Assembly: GCA_016793305.1 (NCBI GenBank)
Contig: JAEUHU010000334.1
Span: 1-20,355, forward strand
DNA length: 20,355 nucleotides
Direction of reading: 5' to 3'
From: Planctomycetota bacterium
GTDB taxonomy: Bacteria > Planctomycetota > UBA1135 > UBA2386
Shown: positions 6,488 to 13,424 of the stretch, in pieces
How the letters are laid out: each line of letters opens with the position of its first letter
How positions within the stretch are numbered: the stretch's first letter is position 1
The notes under the pieces: generated by a model
Databases searched by the model: none
What the model saw: the letters and a program-made list of their open reading frames with translations, nothing else
Told to the model about the DNA's origin: nothing
Position numbers and translations under genes: made by a program

Positions 6488-8110
6488 TCAGGCATCGCGC
6501 CGGCAGAAGCACGAGCTCTCGATCGCCACGGTCGCGGTGCGCCACGCAGCGTGGAATCGTGCCGTGGTCGCCGCCGCGGCATCCGGCCGGCCGGCGCGAC
6601 GTTCGCACTCGGCGAGCCCGTGCAGCGCCCAGCCGTTGTCGGGATGCACGGCGAGGTCGTCGCGATAGACCTGTTCGGCCTCGGCGATCCGGCCGGCCTC
6701 GAGCAGCAAGGCACCGAGCCCGTGCCGCGGCGGCATCATCCAACCCCATGGCTCGTCGTAGCGCAGCGCGTCGCTGCGTTGCACGGCGGTGCGCAGCGCG
6801 GCGAACGCGGCCTCGTGGTCGCCGGCGCGGAACGCCACTTCGCCGCGCAGGAACACCTCGCCGATCGCCAGCACGGTGCGCGTCGGGTTGTTGCCGTGGA
6901 ACCAGTCCTCGGGCACTTCGGCGACCGCGGCCGCGAAGGCGCGCTCGGCCGCTTCCGCCTCCGCCTGCCGACCGAGTGCCGCGAGGGCGATGCCGCGCGC
7001 GTAGTGTCGCATCGCCCGGGTGCTCTTCTGCCACGCCGGCGGCTCGGGTTCGGCGAGCACTTCCTGCCAGCGACCGAACCGGACCAGCGCGTGGTAGGGC
7101 GCTCCGTAGAACGCTTCGAGGAACTGCGGCATCGCCGCCGCCACGTCGAGCGGCAGCTCGGCGACGAGTGCCTGCGCCGCGGCGATCGCCTCGTCCTGCC
7201 GGCCGGCGAACATCGCCGCGTAGGCGAGGAAGTGGTGGTTGTGCGCGCGGTAGACCTCGTAGAAGCCCGTGCGGCCGGTCCGTTCGACGATCTGCCGATC
7301 GGCGGCGATGCCGCGCCGATTGGCCTCGGCGGCCTCTTCGTAGCGTCCGACCCGCACGAACGCGTGCGACGGCATGTGCACGAGGTGCCCGGCCGCGGCC
7401 GGCAGCGCGCGCAGGTGCTCGGCGGCGGCGATCGCACGTGCGGGCGTGCGCGAGGCCTCGACCGCGTGGATGTAAAGGTGGCAGGCCTGCGGATGCGACG
7501 GATGGGCGGCGAGCACGCCTTCGAGCACGGCGACGATCTCCTCGGTGCCGGGCTGTGGTTCGCCGGCCGCGGTCCACAGGTCCCACGGCCGCAGGTCCAT
7601 CAGCGCCTCGGCGAACAGCACGGCGACGTCCGGGTTCGTGCCGAACGAGGCGAACACCGGGCGCATCGCCGCGGCATAGGCCTCGTCGAGCGCCTTGCGC
7701 TCGGCGGGGGCCGGCCACGCGTAGCGGGTGCCGATCGCGGCGATCAGCGCCTGCTCGAGCGGCGGGCCGAAGGCGGCGAGCTCGCGGGCGCGCTGGGCCG
7801 CGGCATGCGCCTGCTGCGCCGCCGCGTCGCTCATCGCCATGTTGTTGATGTGCGGCCCGTGCGCGTAGGCGAGGCCCCACTGCGCCATCGCACAGGCTGG
7901 ATCGGCCGCCGCCGCTGCCGCGAAGCAGCGCAGCGCCTCGTCGTGGTGGAAGCCGTAGCACCAGCCGAGCCCTTCGTCGAACAGGCGCTGCGCGGCCGGG
8001 TTCGCCGTGCGGATCGGGAAGTGGACGAGGCCTGCGGGGGCCGCGGGTGGGGCGCCCGGCCCGGCACAGGCCGCCAGCACGAACGTCGACGCGATCAGGA
8101 TGCGGAGCAT
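6488..8110 (-). CDS. TPR-repeat lipoprotein
   Basis: The 540-residue protein starts with a lipoprotein signal (MLRILIASTFVLAAC, lipobox LAAC with Cys15), which supports the ATG at 8110 rather than one three codons upstream. The body is helical with repeated TPR-like units, for example AQRLFDEGLGWCYGFHHDEA, ALRCFAAAAAADPACAMAQW, AEQVYRDDLAVHPDNGW and ALHGLAECERRAGRPDAA. An N-terminal segment with a HHDEA motif and a HGPHINN stretch recalls a family of about 550-residue TPR proteins found across bacteria with no agreed function. TPRs mediate protein-protein contacts; the lipid anchor places it at a membrane facing the periplasm. The DinB-family and SDR genes lie upstream on the same strand with gaps of 51 and 44 bases, so the three could be co-transcribed. 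The C-terminus carries a Cys-x-Cys (SSCFCRRDA) of unknown meaning. Confidence 0.85.
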   Translation of the reverse strand: MLRILIASTFVLAACAGPGAPPAAPAGLVHFPIRTANPAAQRLFDEGLGWCYGFHHDEALRCFAAAAAADPACAMAQWGLAYAHGPHINNMAMSDAAAQQAHAAAQRARELAAFGPPLEQALIAAIGTRYAWPAPAERKALDEAYAAAMRPVFASFGTNPDVAVLFAEALMDLRPWDLWTAAGEPQPGTEEIVAVLEGVLAAHPSHPQACHLYIHAVEASRTPARAIAAAEHLRALPAAAGHLVHMPSHAFVRVGRYEEAAEANRRGIAADRQIVERTGRTGFYEVYRAHNHHFLAYAAMFAGRQDEAIAAAQALVAELPLDVAAAMPQFLEAFYGAPYHALVRFGRWQEVLAEPEPPAWQKSTRAMRHYARGIALAALGRQAEAEAAERAFAAAVAEVPEDWFHGNNPTRTVLAIGEVFLRGEVAFRAGDHEAAFAALRTAVQRSDALRYDEPWGWMMPPRHGLGALLLEAGRIAEAEQVYRDDLAVHPDNGWALHGLAECERRAGRPDAAAATTARFHAAWRTATVAIESSCFCRRDA

Positions 8111-8161
8111 GGTCGCCAAGGCGTCGGAACGGCGCTGCCGGTGCCAACGCCGTGTGCGCGA

Positions 8162-8686
8162 TCAGCTGCCGGCCGGCACGCCATAGCGTTCGCGCAGCAC
8201 CGCCAGGTGGTGCAACTCGTGGCCGGCCAGGATCCAGGGCAACGCGCGCACGCCGATCGGGCGACCGTTCGCGGTGCCGATGCGCGTCCATGCCGGACCG
8301 TCGAGACCACGGAAGAACAGGATGGTCGCCACGCGCACCGCCGCGAACTCGGCGACCACGTCGGCGAGCAGGCGCCCGTCGCTGCCGTCGTGCGCGGCGT
8401 AGGCGTCCTCGTCGAAGCCGGGCAGGTTCTGCGTGTCGCCGCGCGCCACGCACATCGCCCGGTAGACGAACAGCCGTTCGCCGTCGACCACGTGCTGCAC
8501 GAGCCGCTTCACCGTCCACTTGCCGGGCGCGTAGGCGAACGAGCCCTTCGCTTCGCCAGCGCCGACCAGCAAGGCACAGGTGGCGCGGCCCTGGCGTTCG
8601 AGATGGGCCAGCACGTCGCCGTCGGGCACGCGGTCGACGTAGCCCTGGAAGAACGGTGCGTAGTCCGACGGATCCGGTCGTCGCAT
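8162..8686 (-). CDS. DinB-superfamily protein (putative metal-dependent four-helix-bundle enzyme)
   Basis: The 174-residue protein matches the DinB/DfsB-like four-helix bundle. An early segment, LVGAGEAKGSFAYAPGKWTV, leads into KRLVQHVVDGERLFVYR, where the His is the usual first metal ligand, and the last helix carries AGHELHHLAVLRERY, which supplies the HxxxH pair of ligands. Members include bacillithiol or mycothiol S-transferases and many uncharacterised stress-linked proteins; the substrate here cannot be told. The ATG at 8686 gives the usual family length; the frame is open further upstream, but that stretch overlaps the SDR gene. It lies between the SDR and TPR-lipoprotein genes on the same strand with short gaps, so it may share their transcript. 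It is likely cytoplasmic, with no signal peptide. Confidence 0.85.
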   Translation of the reverse strand: MRRPDPSDYAPFFQGYVDRVPDGDVLAHLERQGRATCALLVGAGEAKGSFAYAPGKWTVKRLVQHVVDGERLFVYRAMCVARGDTQNLPGFDEDAYAAHDGSDGRLLADVVAEFAAVRVATILFFRGLDGPAWTRIGTANGRPIGVRALPWILAGHELHHLAVLRERYGVPAGS

Positions 8687-8730
8687 CGCCACAGCGGACG
8701 CCGGCGACGCAGCGCGCGCAAGGCCGCGGT

Positions 8731-9474
8731 TCAGCCGAGCGTGCGCAGCACGCCGAAGCCGCCGTCGACGCCGAGCACCTGGCCGGAGATCCAGTCGCTG
8801 CGTGGGTCGAGCAGGAACTCGATCGCGCGCGCCACGTCCGCCGGCGTGCCGATGCGGCCGGACGGGTTCTGCTTGCCGGTCGCTTCGCGCATGCCGGCTC
8901 GCTGCAGCAGCGCCTTCGTCATGCCGGCTTCGACCAGGGCGGGCGCCACGCAGTGGCAGCGGATGCCGCGCCGCGCGTGCGTGGCCGAGAGCGCGCGGGC
9001 GAGCCCCTGCAGGCCGGCCTTGGCGGCGGCGATCGCTTCGTGGTTCGGCAGGCCGAGGTCCGCTGCGACCGAGCTGCAGAACACCACGCTGCCGCCGCGC
9101 GGCAGGATCTCGGGCAGCGCCATCGCCACGCCGAACGCCGAGGTCAGGTTGGTGTCGATCACCTCGCGCCATTCGTCGACCGAGGTGCGCGAGGCCGGCT
9201 TCAGCAACAGCGAGCCGACGCAGTGGGCGACCCCGACGACGTCGCGACCGGCACAGGTCTCGACCAGGGCTTCCTGCAGCGCCGCCGGGTCGCGGGCGTC
9301 GACGACCGCCGTCGTGGCGCCGAGCGGGGCGGCGACTGCCGCGAGGCGTTCGGGGTCGCGCGCCAGCAGCACGAGCCGGGCCCCGCGTGCATGCAGGCGC
9401 CGGGCCAGCTCGCTGCCGACGGCACCGGTCGCCCCGAGCACCACGAAGGAACCGGCCGAAGACAGATCGTCCAT
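8731..9474 (-). CDS. Short-chain dehydrogenase/reductase-family protein lacking the catalytic Tyr
   Basis: The 247-residue protein has the classical SDR layout. The N-terminal nucleotide-binding motif is GATGAVGSE. An acidic turn appears at VVDARDP, the NNAG position reads HCVG, the helix-4 Asn is in VIDTNLTSAFG, and the catalytic-Ser strand is SVVFCSSVA with Ser135. The usual YxxxK is replaced by Ile148-Ala-Ala-Ala-Lys152 (NHEAIAAAKAG), with normal spacing from Ser135. The C-terminal GQVLGVDGGFG is typical of classical SDRs. Loss of the Tyr that protonates substrate argues against ordinary ketoreductase or alcohol dehydrogenase chemistry, unless another residue such as the nearby His145 takes over; a structural or NAD(P)-binding role is possible. 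The ATG at 9474 places the dinucleotide motif at the usual position. It is probably the first gene of a unit with the DinB and TPR-lipoprotein genes. Confidence 0.88.
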   Translation of the reverse strand: MDDLSSAGSFVVLGATGAVGSELARRLHARGARLVLLARDPERLAAVAAPLGATTAVVDARDPAALQEALVETCAGRDVVGVAHCVGSLLLKPASRTSVDEWREVIDTNLTSAFGVAMALPEILPRGGSVVFCSSVAADLGLPNHEAIAAAKAGLQGLARALSATHARRGIRCHCVAPALVEAGMTKALLQRAGMREATGKQNPSGRIGTPADVARAIEFLLDPRSDWISGQVLGVDGGFGVLRTLG

Positions 9475-9551
9475 GGCGCGGGCCTTCGCCGGCCACGCCC
9501 ACCGGATGCGCGGGCTTCGCAGCCGATCGACGATCCCGAGGCGCTGGGCAC

Positions 9552-9557
9552 TAGCAT
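9552..9557 (+). promoter_or_regulatory. CTAG-containing -10-like element (TAGCAT) at the methyltransferase start
   Basis: TAGCAT fits TANNNT and carries the rare CTAG tetramer, but it overlaps the ATG at 9556. If it is a real -10 box, the transcript would begin around 9564 and translation would have to start at the in-frame GTG at 9568. The alternative is that this is not a promoter. The two cannot be separated from sequence alone. Confidence 0.2.
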
Positions 9558-10785
9558 GTTCGGCCCCGTGGCCCGCCCTTCCTCCCGACCACCCGACGAT
9601 CGCCTGCCGCACTGCCGTCACTTCGGCGTCTGCGGCGGCTGCTCGCTGCTCGACCAGCCGATCGCGTGGCAGCTGCGCGACAAGCACGCCGCCTGCGAAC
9701 GGCTGCTGGCGCCGTTCCTCGGCCAGGTGCCACTGCGGTTCGACGAGCCGCGCGTCACGCCGGTGCACCACCGCACCAAGCTGCTCTATCCGGTGCGCGC
9801 CGGTCGCTCGGGCGAACCACTCGTCGGCATCTACGCGTTCCAGAGCCACCACGTGGTGCGCATCGAGGAGTGCCGCACGCAGGATCGCTGGCTGACCCAG
9901 CTCGGCCAGGTGATGGAGAAGGCGCTGCAGACGCTGCGATTGGCCCCGTTCTCGCCGACGCGCGGCGAAGGCCACGTGAAGTCGATCTGGGCGCGGCTCG
10001 CCGCTGGCACCGGCGAAGTGTGTGCGGGCATCGTCACGCGACCGGGTGCGTTCCCGGCCGGGCAGGCGTTCGCGGAGGCAGTGCTCGCCGGCGCGGCAGG
10101 GATCCCGCAGCTGCGGCAGGAACGGCGCCTGGTCGGCGTGGTGCACGGCATCACCGATCGCGACGACGACTTCCTGCTCGCCGATCGGCACGTGCCGCTG
10201 CGCGGCCGCGACCACGTGCTCGACCACCGCGACGGCCTGTGGTTCAAGGTCAGCGCCGGCAGTTTCTACCAGGTCCACGCGGGTGCTCATGCCCTGCTCT
10301 ACGGCCCGGCGATCGCGATGTGCGGCGATGTGCGCGGCAAGCGCGTCGTCGACGGCTACGGCGGCGTCGGTGGCTTCGGGCTGCGCCTCGCCCGAGCCGG
10401 TGCCGCGCACGTCACGATCGTCGAGGACAACGCGGCCGCGTGCCGCGACGCGCGCCACAACGCCGAACGCAACCAGCTGCCGAACGTCGCCGTCGTCGAG
10501 AGCCCGTTTCCCGCGGCGAAGCTGCCGGCGGGCACGGATCTGCTGGTCGTCGATCCACCGCGTTCGGGCCTGCAGACGCAAGGCGTCGCCCGAGTGCGCG
10601 CGATCCGCGCCCCGAACCTGCTCTACGTCTCCTGCTCTGCCGATTCCCTGGCGCGCGATCTGGCTGGTCTCGCCAGCGACTACGAAGTGCTGGCCGCGCG
10701 CCTGTGCGACCTGTTCCCCCACACCGAACACGCGGAACTGGCGGTGCTGCTGGCGGCTCGCTCCCCGCAGGTCGCGACGGATTGA
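9556..10785 (+). CDS. TrmA/RlmC/RlmD-family RNA (uracil-C5)-methyltransferase
   Basis: The 409-residue protein is an Fe-S and SAM-dependent RNA m5U methyltransferase. The [4Fe-4S] ligands are C20-x5-C26-x2-C29 in HCRHFGVCGGC plus Cys106 in RIEECRTQ. SAM and catalytic motifs follow: VVDGYGGVGGFGLRLA (motif I, with Gly where many members have Cys), VVDPPRSGL, the nucleophile Cys360 in LLYVSCSADSLARDL, and the late HTEHAEL with the general-base Glu. There is no N-terminal TRAM domain, so it is built like RlmC (RumB) rather than RlmD or its Gram-positive relatives; the target uridine (23S rRNA or tRNA) cannot be assigned. The ATG at 9556 is the best-placed start, with GTG at 9568 as a serious alternative. 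It is divergent from the SDR gene across 81 bases and appears monocistronic. Confidence 0.92.
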   Translation: MFGPVARPSSRPPDDRLPHCRHFGVCGGCSLLDQPIAWQLRDKHAACERLLAPFLGQVPLRFDEPRVTPVHHRTKLLYPVRAGRSGEPLVGIYAFQSHHVVRIEECRTQDRWLTQLGQVMEKALQTLRLAPFSPTRGEGHVKSIWARLAAGTGEVCAGIVTRPGAFPAGQAFAEAVLAGAAGIPQLRQERRLVGVVHGITDRDDDFLLADRHVPLRGRDHVLDHRDGLWFKVSAGSFYQVHAGAHALLYGPAIAMCGDVRGKRVVDGYGGVGGFGLRLARAGAAHVTIVEDNAAACRDARHNAERNQLPNVAVVESPFPAAKLPAGTDLLVVDPPRSGLQTQGVARVRAIRAPNLLYVSCSADSLARDLAGLASDYEVLAARLCDLFPHTEHAELAVLLAARSPQVATD

Positions 10786-10882
10786 CCGTGCGCCGTATCG
10801 GAAGGAGTCCGTTGCCAGCGCAGCTTGCCGACACCTTCACGAGACCGCCACGCAGCCACCTGCCACGCAAGCTACAGTTTGC

Positions 10883-10888
10883 TAGTCT
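10883..10888 (+). promoter_or_regulatory. Candidate -10 element (TAGTCT) for the pentahaem cytochrome gene
   Basis: TAGTCT follows a locally AT-richer patch (CTACAGTTTG) and lies 44 bases before the cytochrome ATG. CTGCCA at 10860-10865, 17 bases upstream, matches four of six positions of TTGACA. TACAGT at 10873-10878 is a competing -10 candidate. Confidence 0.35.
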
Positions 10889-10932
10889 GCGCGACTCCCG
10901 CAACCTGCCTCACGCGGCCCTTCTCCCGTCCG

Positions 10933-13284
10933 ATGCGCATCTCGACAACCTCCCTGACTCTCTGGAGCGCCGCCTCGCTGTCGCTCCTGCTCGCCAACTC
11001 GGCGGCCCTGTTCGCGCCGAGCACCGACATCCAGCAACCTGGGACGCAACCCCTGCAGGCTTCGCTGCTCGGCGGCGTCTCCAGCTGCGACGGCTGCCAC
11101 GGCTACTACAACCAGGCGGTGGAGCCGGCCGAGAACTGGCAGGGCAGCATGATGGCGCACGCCGGTCGCGACCCGGTGTTCTGGGCAGCGCTGGCCGTGG
11201 CCGACAGCGACTTCCCGGGTGCTGGTGACTACTGCATCCGCTGCCACTCGCCACGCGGTTGGCACGAAGGGCGCGCGATCCCGAGCGACGGCTCGAACCT
11301 GATCGACGGCGTCGACCACAACGGCATCGAGTGCGCGATCTGCCACAACATGGTCAACCCGGACGACAGCGAGCATCCGGGCCAGCACTTCGCCCCCTAC
11401 CTGGCGAACACCGGCGGCCTCGGCGCCGAGGGCTTCTACGGCAGCGGCATGGCGGTGCTCGCCGGCAACCAGACGCGCTACGGCCCCTACGCGAACGCCA
11501 CGGCCGGCCACGCCTGGGCCCAGTCGAAGTTCCACCGCGAGTCGGCGATGTGTGGCACCTGCCACGAGGTCAGCAACCCGGTGACGGGTGACCTCGCCGC
11601 CAACAACGGCGCCCTGACGCCGCTGGCACCCGGCACGTTCAGTGGCGTCTCCGGTTCGCCGGTGACCAGCAAGGCCGCGTTCAACAACCCGCCCTACAAG
11701 TACGGCATCGTCGAGCGCACGTTCAGCGAGAACCTGGCCAGTGCGCTGTCGAGCACGCTGGTCAGCGACTTCAACACGCTGCCGGCCGACATGAAGCGCG
11801 GCGCGATCAAGCGCGCCTACGACCAGGCACAGCTCGCCGGCCTCGGCGGCGACTACGAGGACGGGACGCCTCGCTTCTTCAGCTGCCAGAGCTGCCACAT
11901 GGAGCCCGTGGTCGGCGAAGGGGCCGGCTTCGGCATCGCCCCGCTGCGCTTCGACCAGCCGCTGCACGACCTCACCGGCGGCAACACCTGGGTGCCGAAC
12001 GCGATCAAGTGGCTCGACAACCAGATCCCGAGCCGCCTGCGCCTCGGCCAGGGCATCGGCACGTCGATGTCGGCCGCCATGGACCGCGGTGTGCTGCGCG
12101 CGCGCGCCAGCCTGCGTCGCGGCAGTGCCCTCGACATCACCGGCAACACGGTGCGTGTCACCAACCTGACCGGCCACAAGATCCTGACCGGCTATCCGGA
12201 AGGCCGCCGCATCTGGCTGCGCACGCTCTGGATGGACGACGGCAACCAGGTGCTGCGCGAGGACGGCAGCTACGGTTCGTTCCAGACCAACGTCAACGGC
12301 ACGAACTACACCGTCGAGTCGATCACCGATCCGAACGCGCGCATCTACCAGGCCAAGCTCGGCATCACCCAGGACTGGGCGTTCCAGCTGCTGCTGGCCG
12401 GCGTCTCGCCGACCCTGCCGCTCACCTTCGACCGCGTCACCGGTGCGCCGACGATGGACCTCGCCACGCTGGCGTCGTCCGCTCCGGGCACCGAGGTGGA
12501 GACGTTCCACTTCGTGCTGAACAACAAGGTGATCGCCGACAACCGCATCCCGCCGTTCCAGATGAACCGGGACGTGGCCATCGAACGCAACGCCCAGCCG
12601 GTGCCGGCCACGCAGTACGGCAACCCTGGCCCGGGCGGCGTCTACGACCACTTCGACGACGTGCCGCTGTCGCCGCCCGTCGGTGCGACGCGCGCGAAGG
12701 TCGAGCTGCTCTACCAGACGTCGAGCTGGGAGTACATCCAGTTCCTGCTGCTGGCGAACCCGGGCACGAGCCCGTTCCTGGCCACGGCCGGCCAGGACCT
12801 GTTCGACGCCTACATGGCGACGGGCCGGTCGGCGCCCGAGGTGATGTCCTCGGCGCACTGGTGCAGCATGCCGGGCACCAACGAAGACCTGGTGATGAAG
12901 ACCGCGATCAACGGCGGCACGCTCGACACCCAGTGCGGCAAGGAAGTGCGCGCTGGCGACGTGATGACCTTCGAGATCACCTCGCCGGGCGGCACGCACG
13001 CCTCGTCGATCGGCTTCTTCTACCTCGAGATCTACGACAGTTCGGTGCCGCACGTGCCGGGCTTCGTCCAGGGCCTCTGGCTGAACAACTCGTCGGGCGA
13101 CGCCTGGTTCTTCGGCATCCCGCCGGGTGGCTTCCAGTTCAGCATCACCATGCCGGCCGGCGCCCTGGGCACCCCGCTCGGTGGAATCGGCGACTTCCTG
13201 CGCTGGCAGACGTTCGCCTTGATGCCGAGCGGCGTGAACGGCTTCGTTGCCTGCTCCGACGCGATCGACATGCCGATCCGCTGA
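10933..13284 (+). CDS. Exported pentahaem cytochrome c (cytochrome c554-like)
   Basis: The 783-residue protein starts with a Sec signal (MRISTTSLTLWSAASLSLLL), which fixes the ATG at 10933, and should be matured in the periplasm. Five CxxCH haem c attachment motifs occur in the first half: CDGCH at 52-56, CIRCH at 101-105, CAICH at 134-138, CGTCH at 207-211 and CQSCH at 318-322. Extra His residues (for example in MMAHAGRDP and HPGQHFAPY) could be distal ligands. The spacing and the DHNGIECAICHNM context recall the cytochrome c554/multihaem family. The second half has no haem motif but carries NLTGHKILTGYPEGRRIWL (His415), a segment seen in other large multihaem cytochromes, and beta-rich sequence to the end. 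An electron-transfer or redox-enzyme role is inferred. No partner oxidoreductase, quinol module or cytochrome-maturation gene is adjacent, so the substrate is unknown. Confidence 0.9.
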   Translation: MRISTTSLTLWSAASLSLLLANSAALFAPSTDIQQPGTQPLQASLLGGVSSCDGCHGYYNQAVEPAENWQGSMMAHAGRDPVFWAALAVADSDFPGAGDYCIRCHSPRGWHEGRAIPSDGSNLIDGVDHNGIECAICHNMVNPDDSEHPGQHFAPYLANTGGLGAEGFYGSGMAVLAGNQTRYGPYANATAGHAWAQSKFHRESAMCGTCHEVSNPVTGDLAANNGALTPLAPGTFSGVSGSPVTSKAAFNNPPYKYGIVERTFSENLASALSSTLVSDFNTLPADMKRGAIKRAYDQAQLAGLGGDYEDGTPRFFSCQSCHMEPVVGEGAGFGIAPLRFDQPLHDLTGGNTWVPNAIKWLDNQIPSRLRLGQGIGTSMSAAMDRGVLRARASLRRGSALDITGNTVRVTNLTGHKILTGYPEGRRIWLRTLWMDDGNQVLREDGSYGSFQTNVNGTNYTVESITDPNARIYQAKLGITQDWAFQLLLAGVSPTLPLTFDRVTGAPTMDLATLASSAPGTEVETFHFVLNNKVIADNRIPPFQMNRDVAIERNAQPVPATQYGNPGPGGVYDHFDDVPLSPPVGATRAKVELLYQTSSWEYIQFLLLANPGTSPFLATAGQDLFDAYMATGRSAPEVMSSAHWCSMPGTNEDLVMKTAINGGTLDTQCGKEVRAGDVMTFEITSPGGTHASSIGFFYLEIYDSSVPHVPGFVQGLWLNNSSGDAWFFGIPPGGFQFSITMPAGALGTPLGGIGDFLRWQTFALMPSGVNGFVACSDAIDMPIR

Positions 13285-13300
13285 TCGGCTCGCCTCGCAA

Positions 13301-13328
13301 GTGCCGCTGCCCACGGGGGCAACGGCAC
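13301..13328 (+). terminator. Terminator-like hairpin after the cytochrome gene
   Basis: GTGCCGCTGCCC (13301-13312) pairs with GGGCAACGGCAC (13317-13328), 11 of 12 positions complementary, around a 4-base loop (ACGG). It lies 16 bases past the cytochrome stop in a 140-base gap between convergent genes. There is no T-tract, as expected if GC-rich hairpins or Rho do the work; it might serve the HEAT-repeat gene on the other strand as well. Confidence 0.5.
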
Positions 13329-13424
13329 ACCTGGCACGAGCAACCTCACCGGCCCCCTTCCCGCGGGTGGCGTTCTGCGCGAGCGCGCTGTCTCGAACCG
13401 AGCGACCAGCCGGGCGAGCACCCT

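Noticed and set aside
6317..9895. Very long plus-strand open frame across four genes
   Set aside because: It crosses genes of both strands and shows no family motifs; it results from the rarity of stop codons at high GC.
10800..10830. Strong-looking GGAAGGAG followed by TTG at 10812, suggesting a small gene upstream of the cytochrome
   Set aside because: The frame runs without interruption deep into the cytochrome gene and its translation is Arg/Pro-rich; no independent peptide can be defined.
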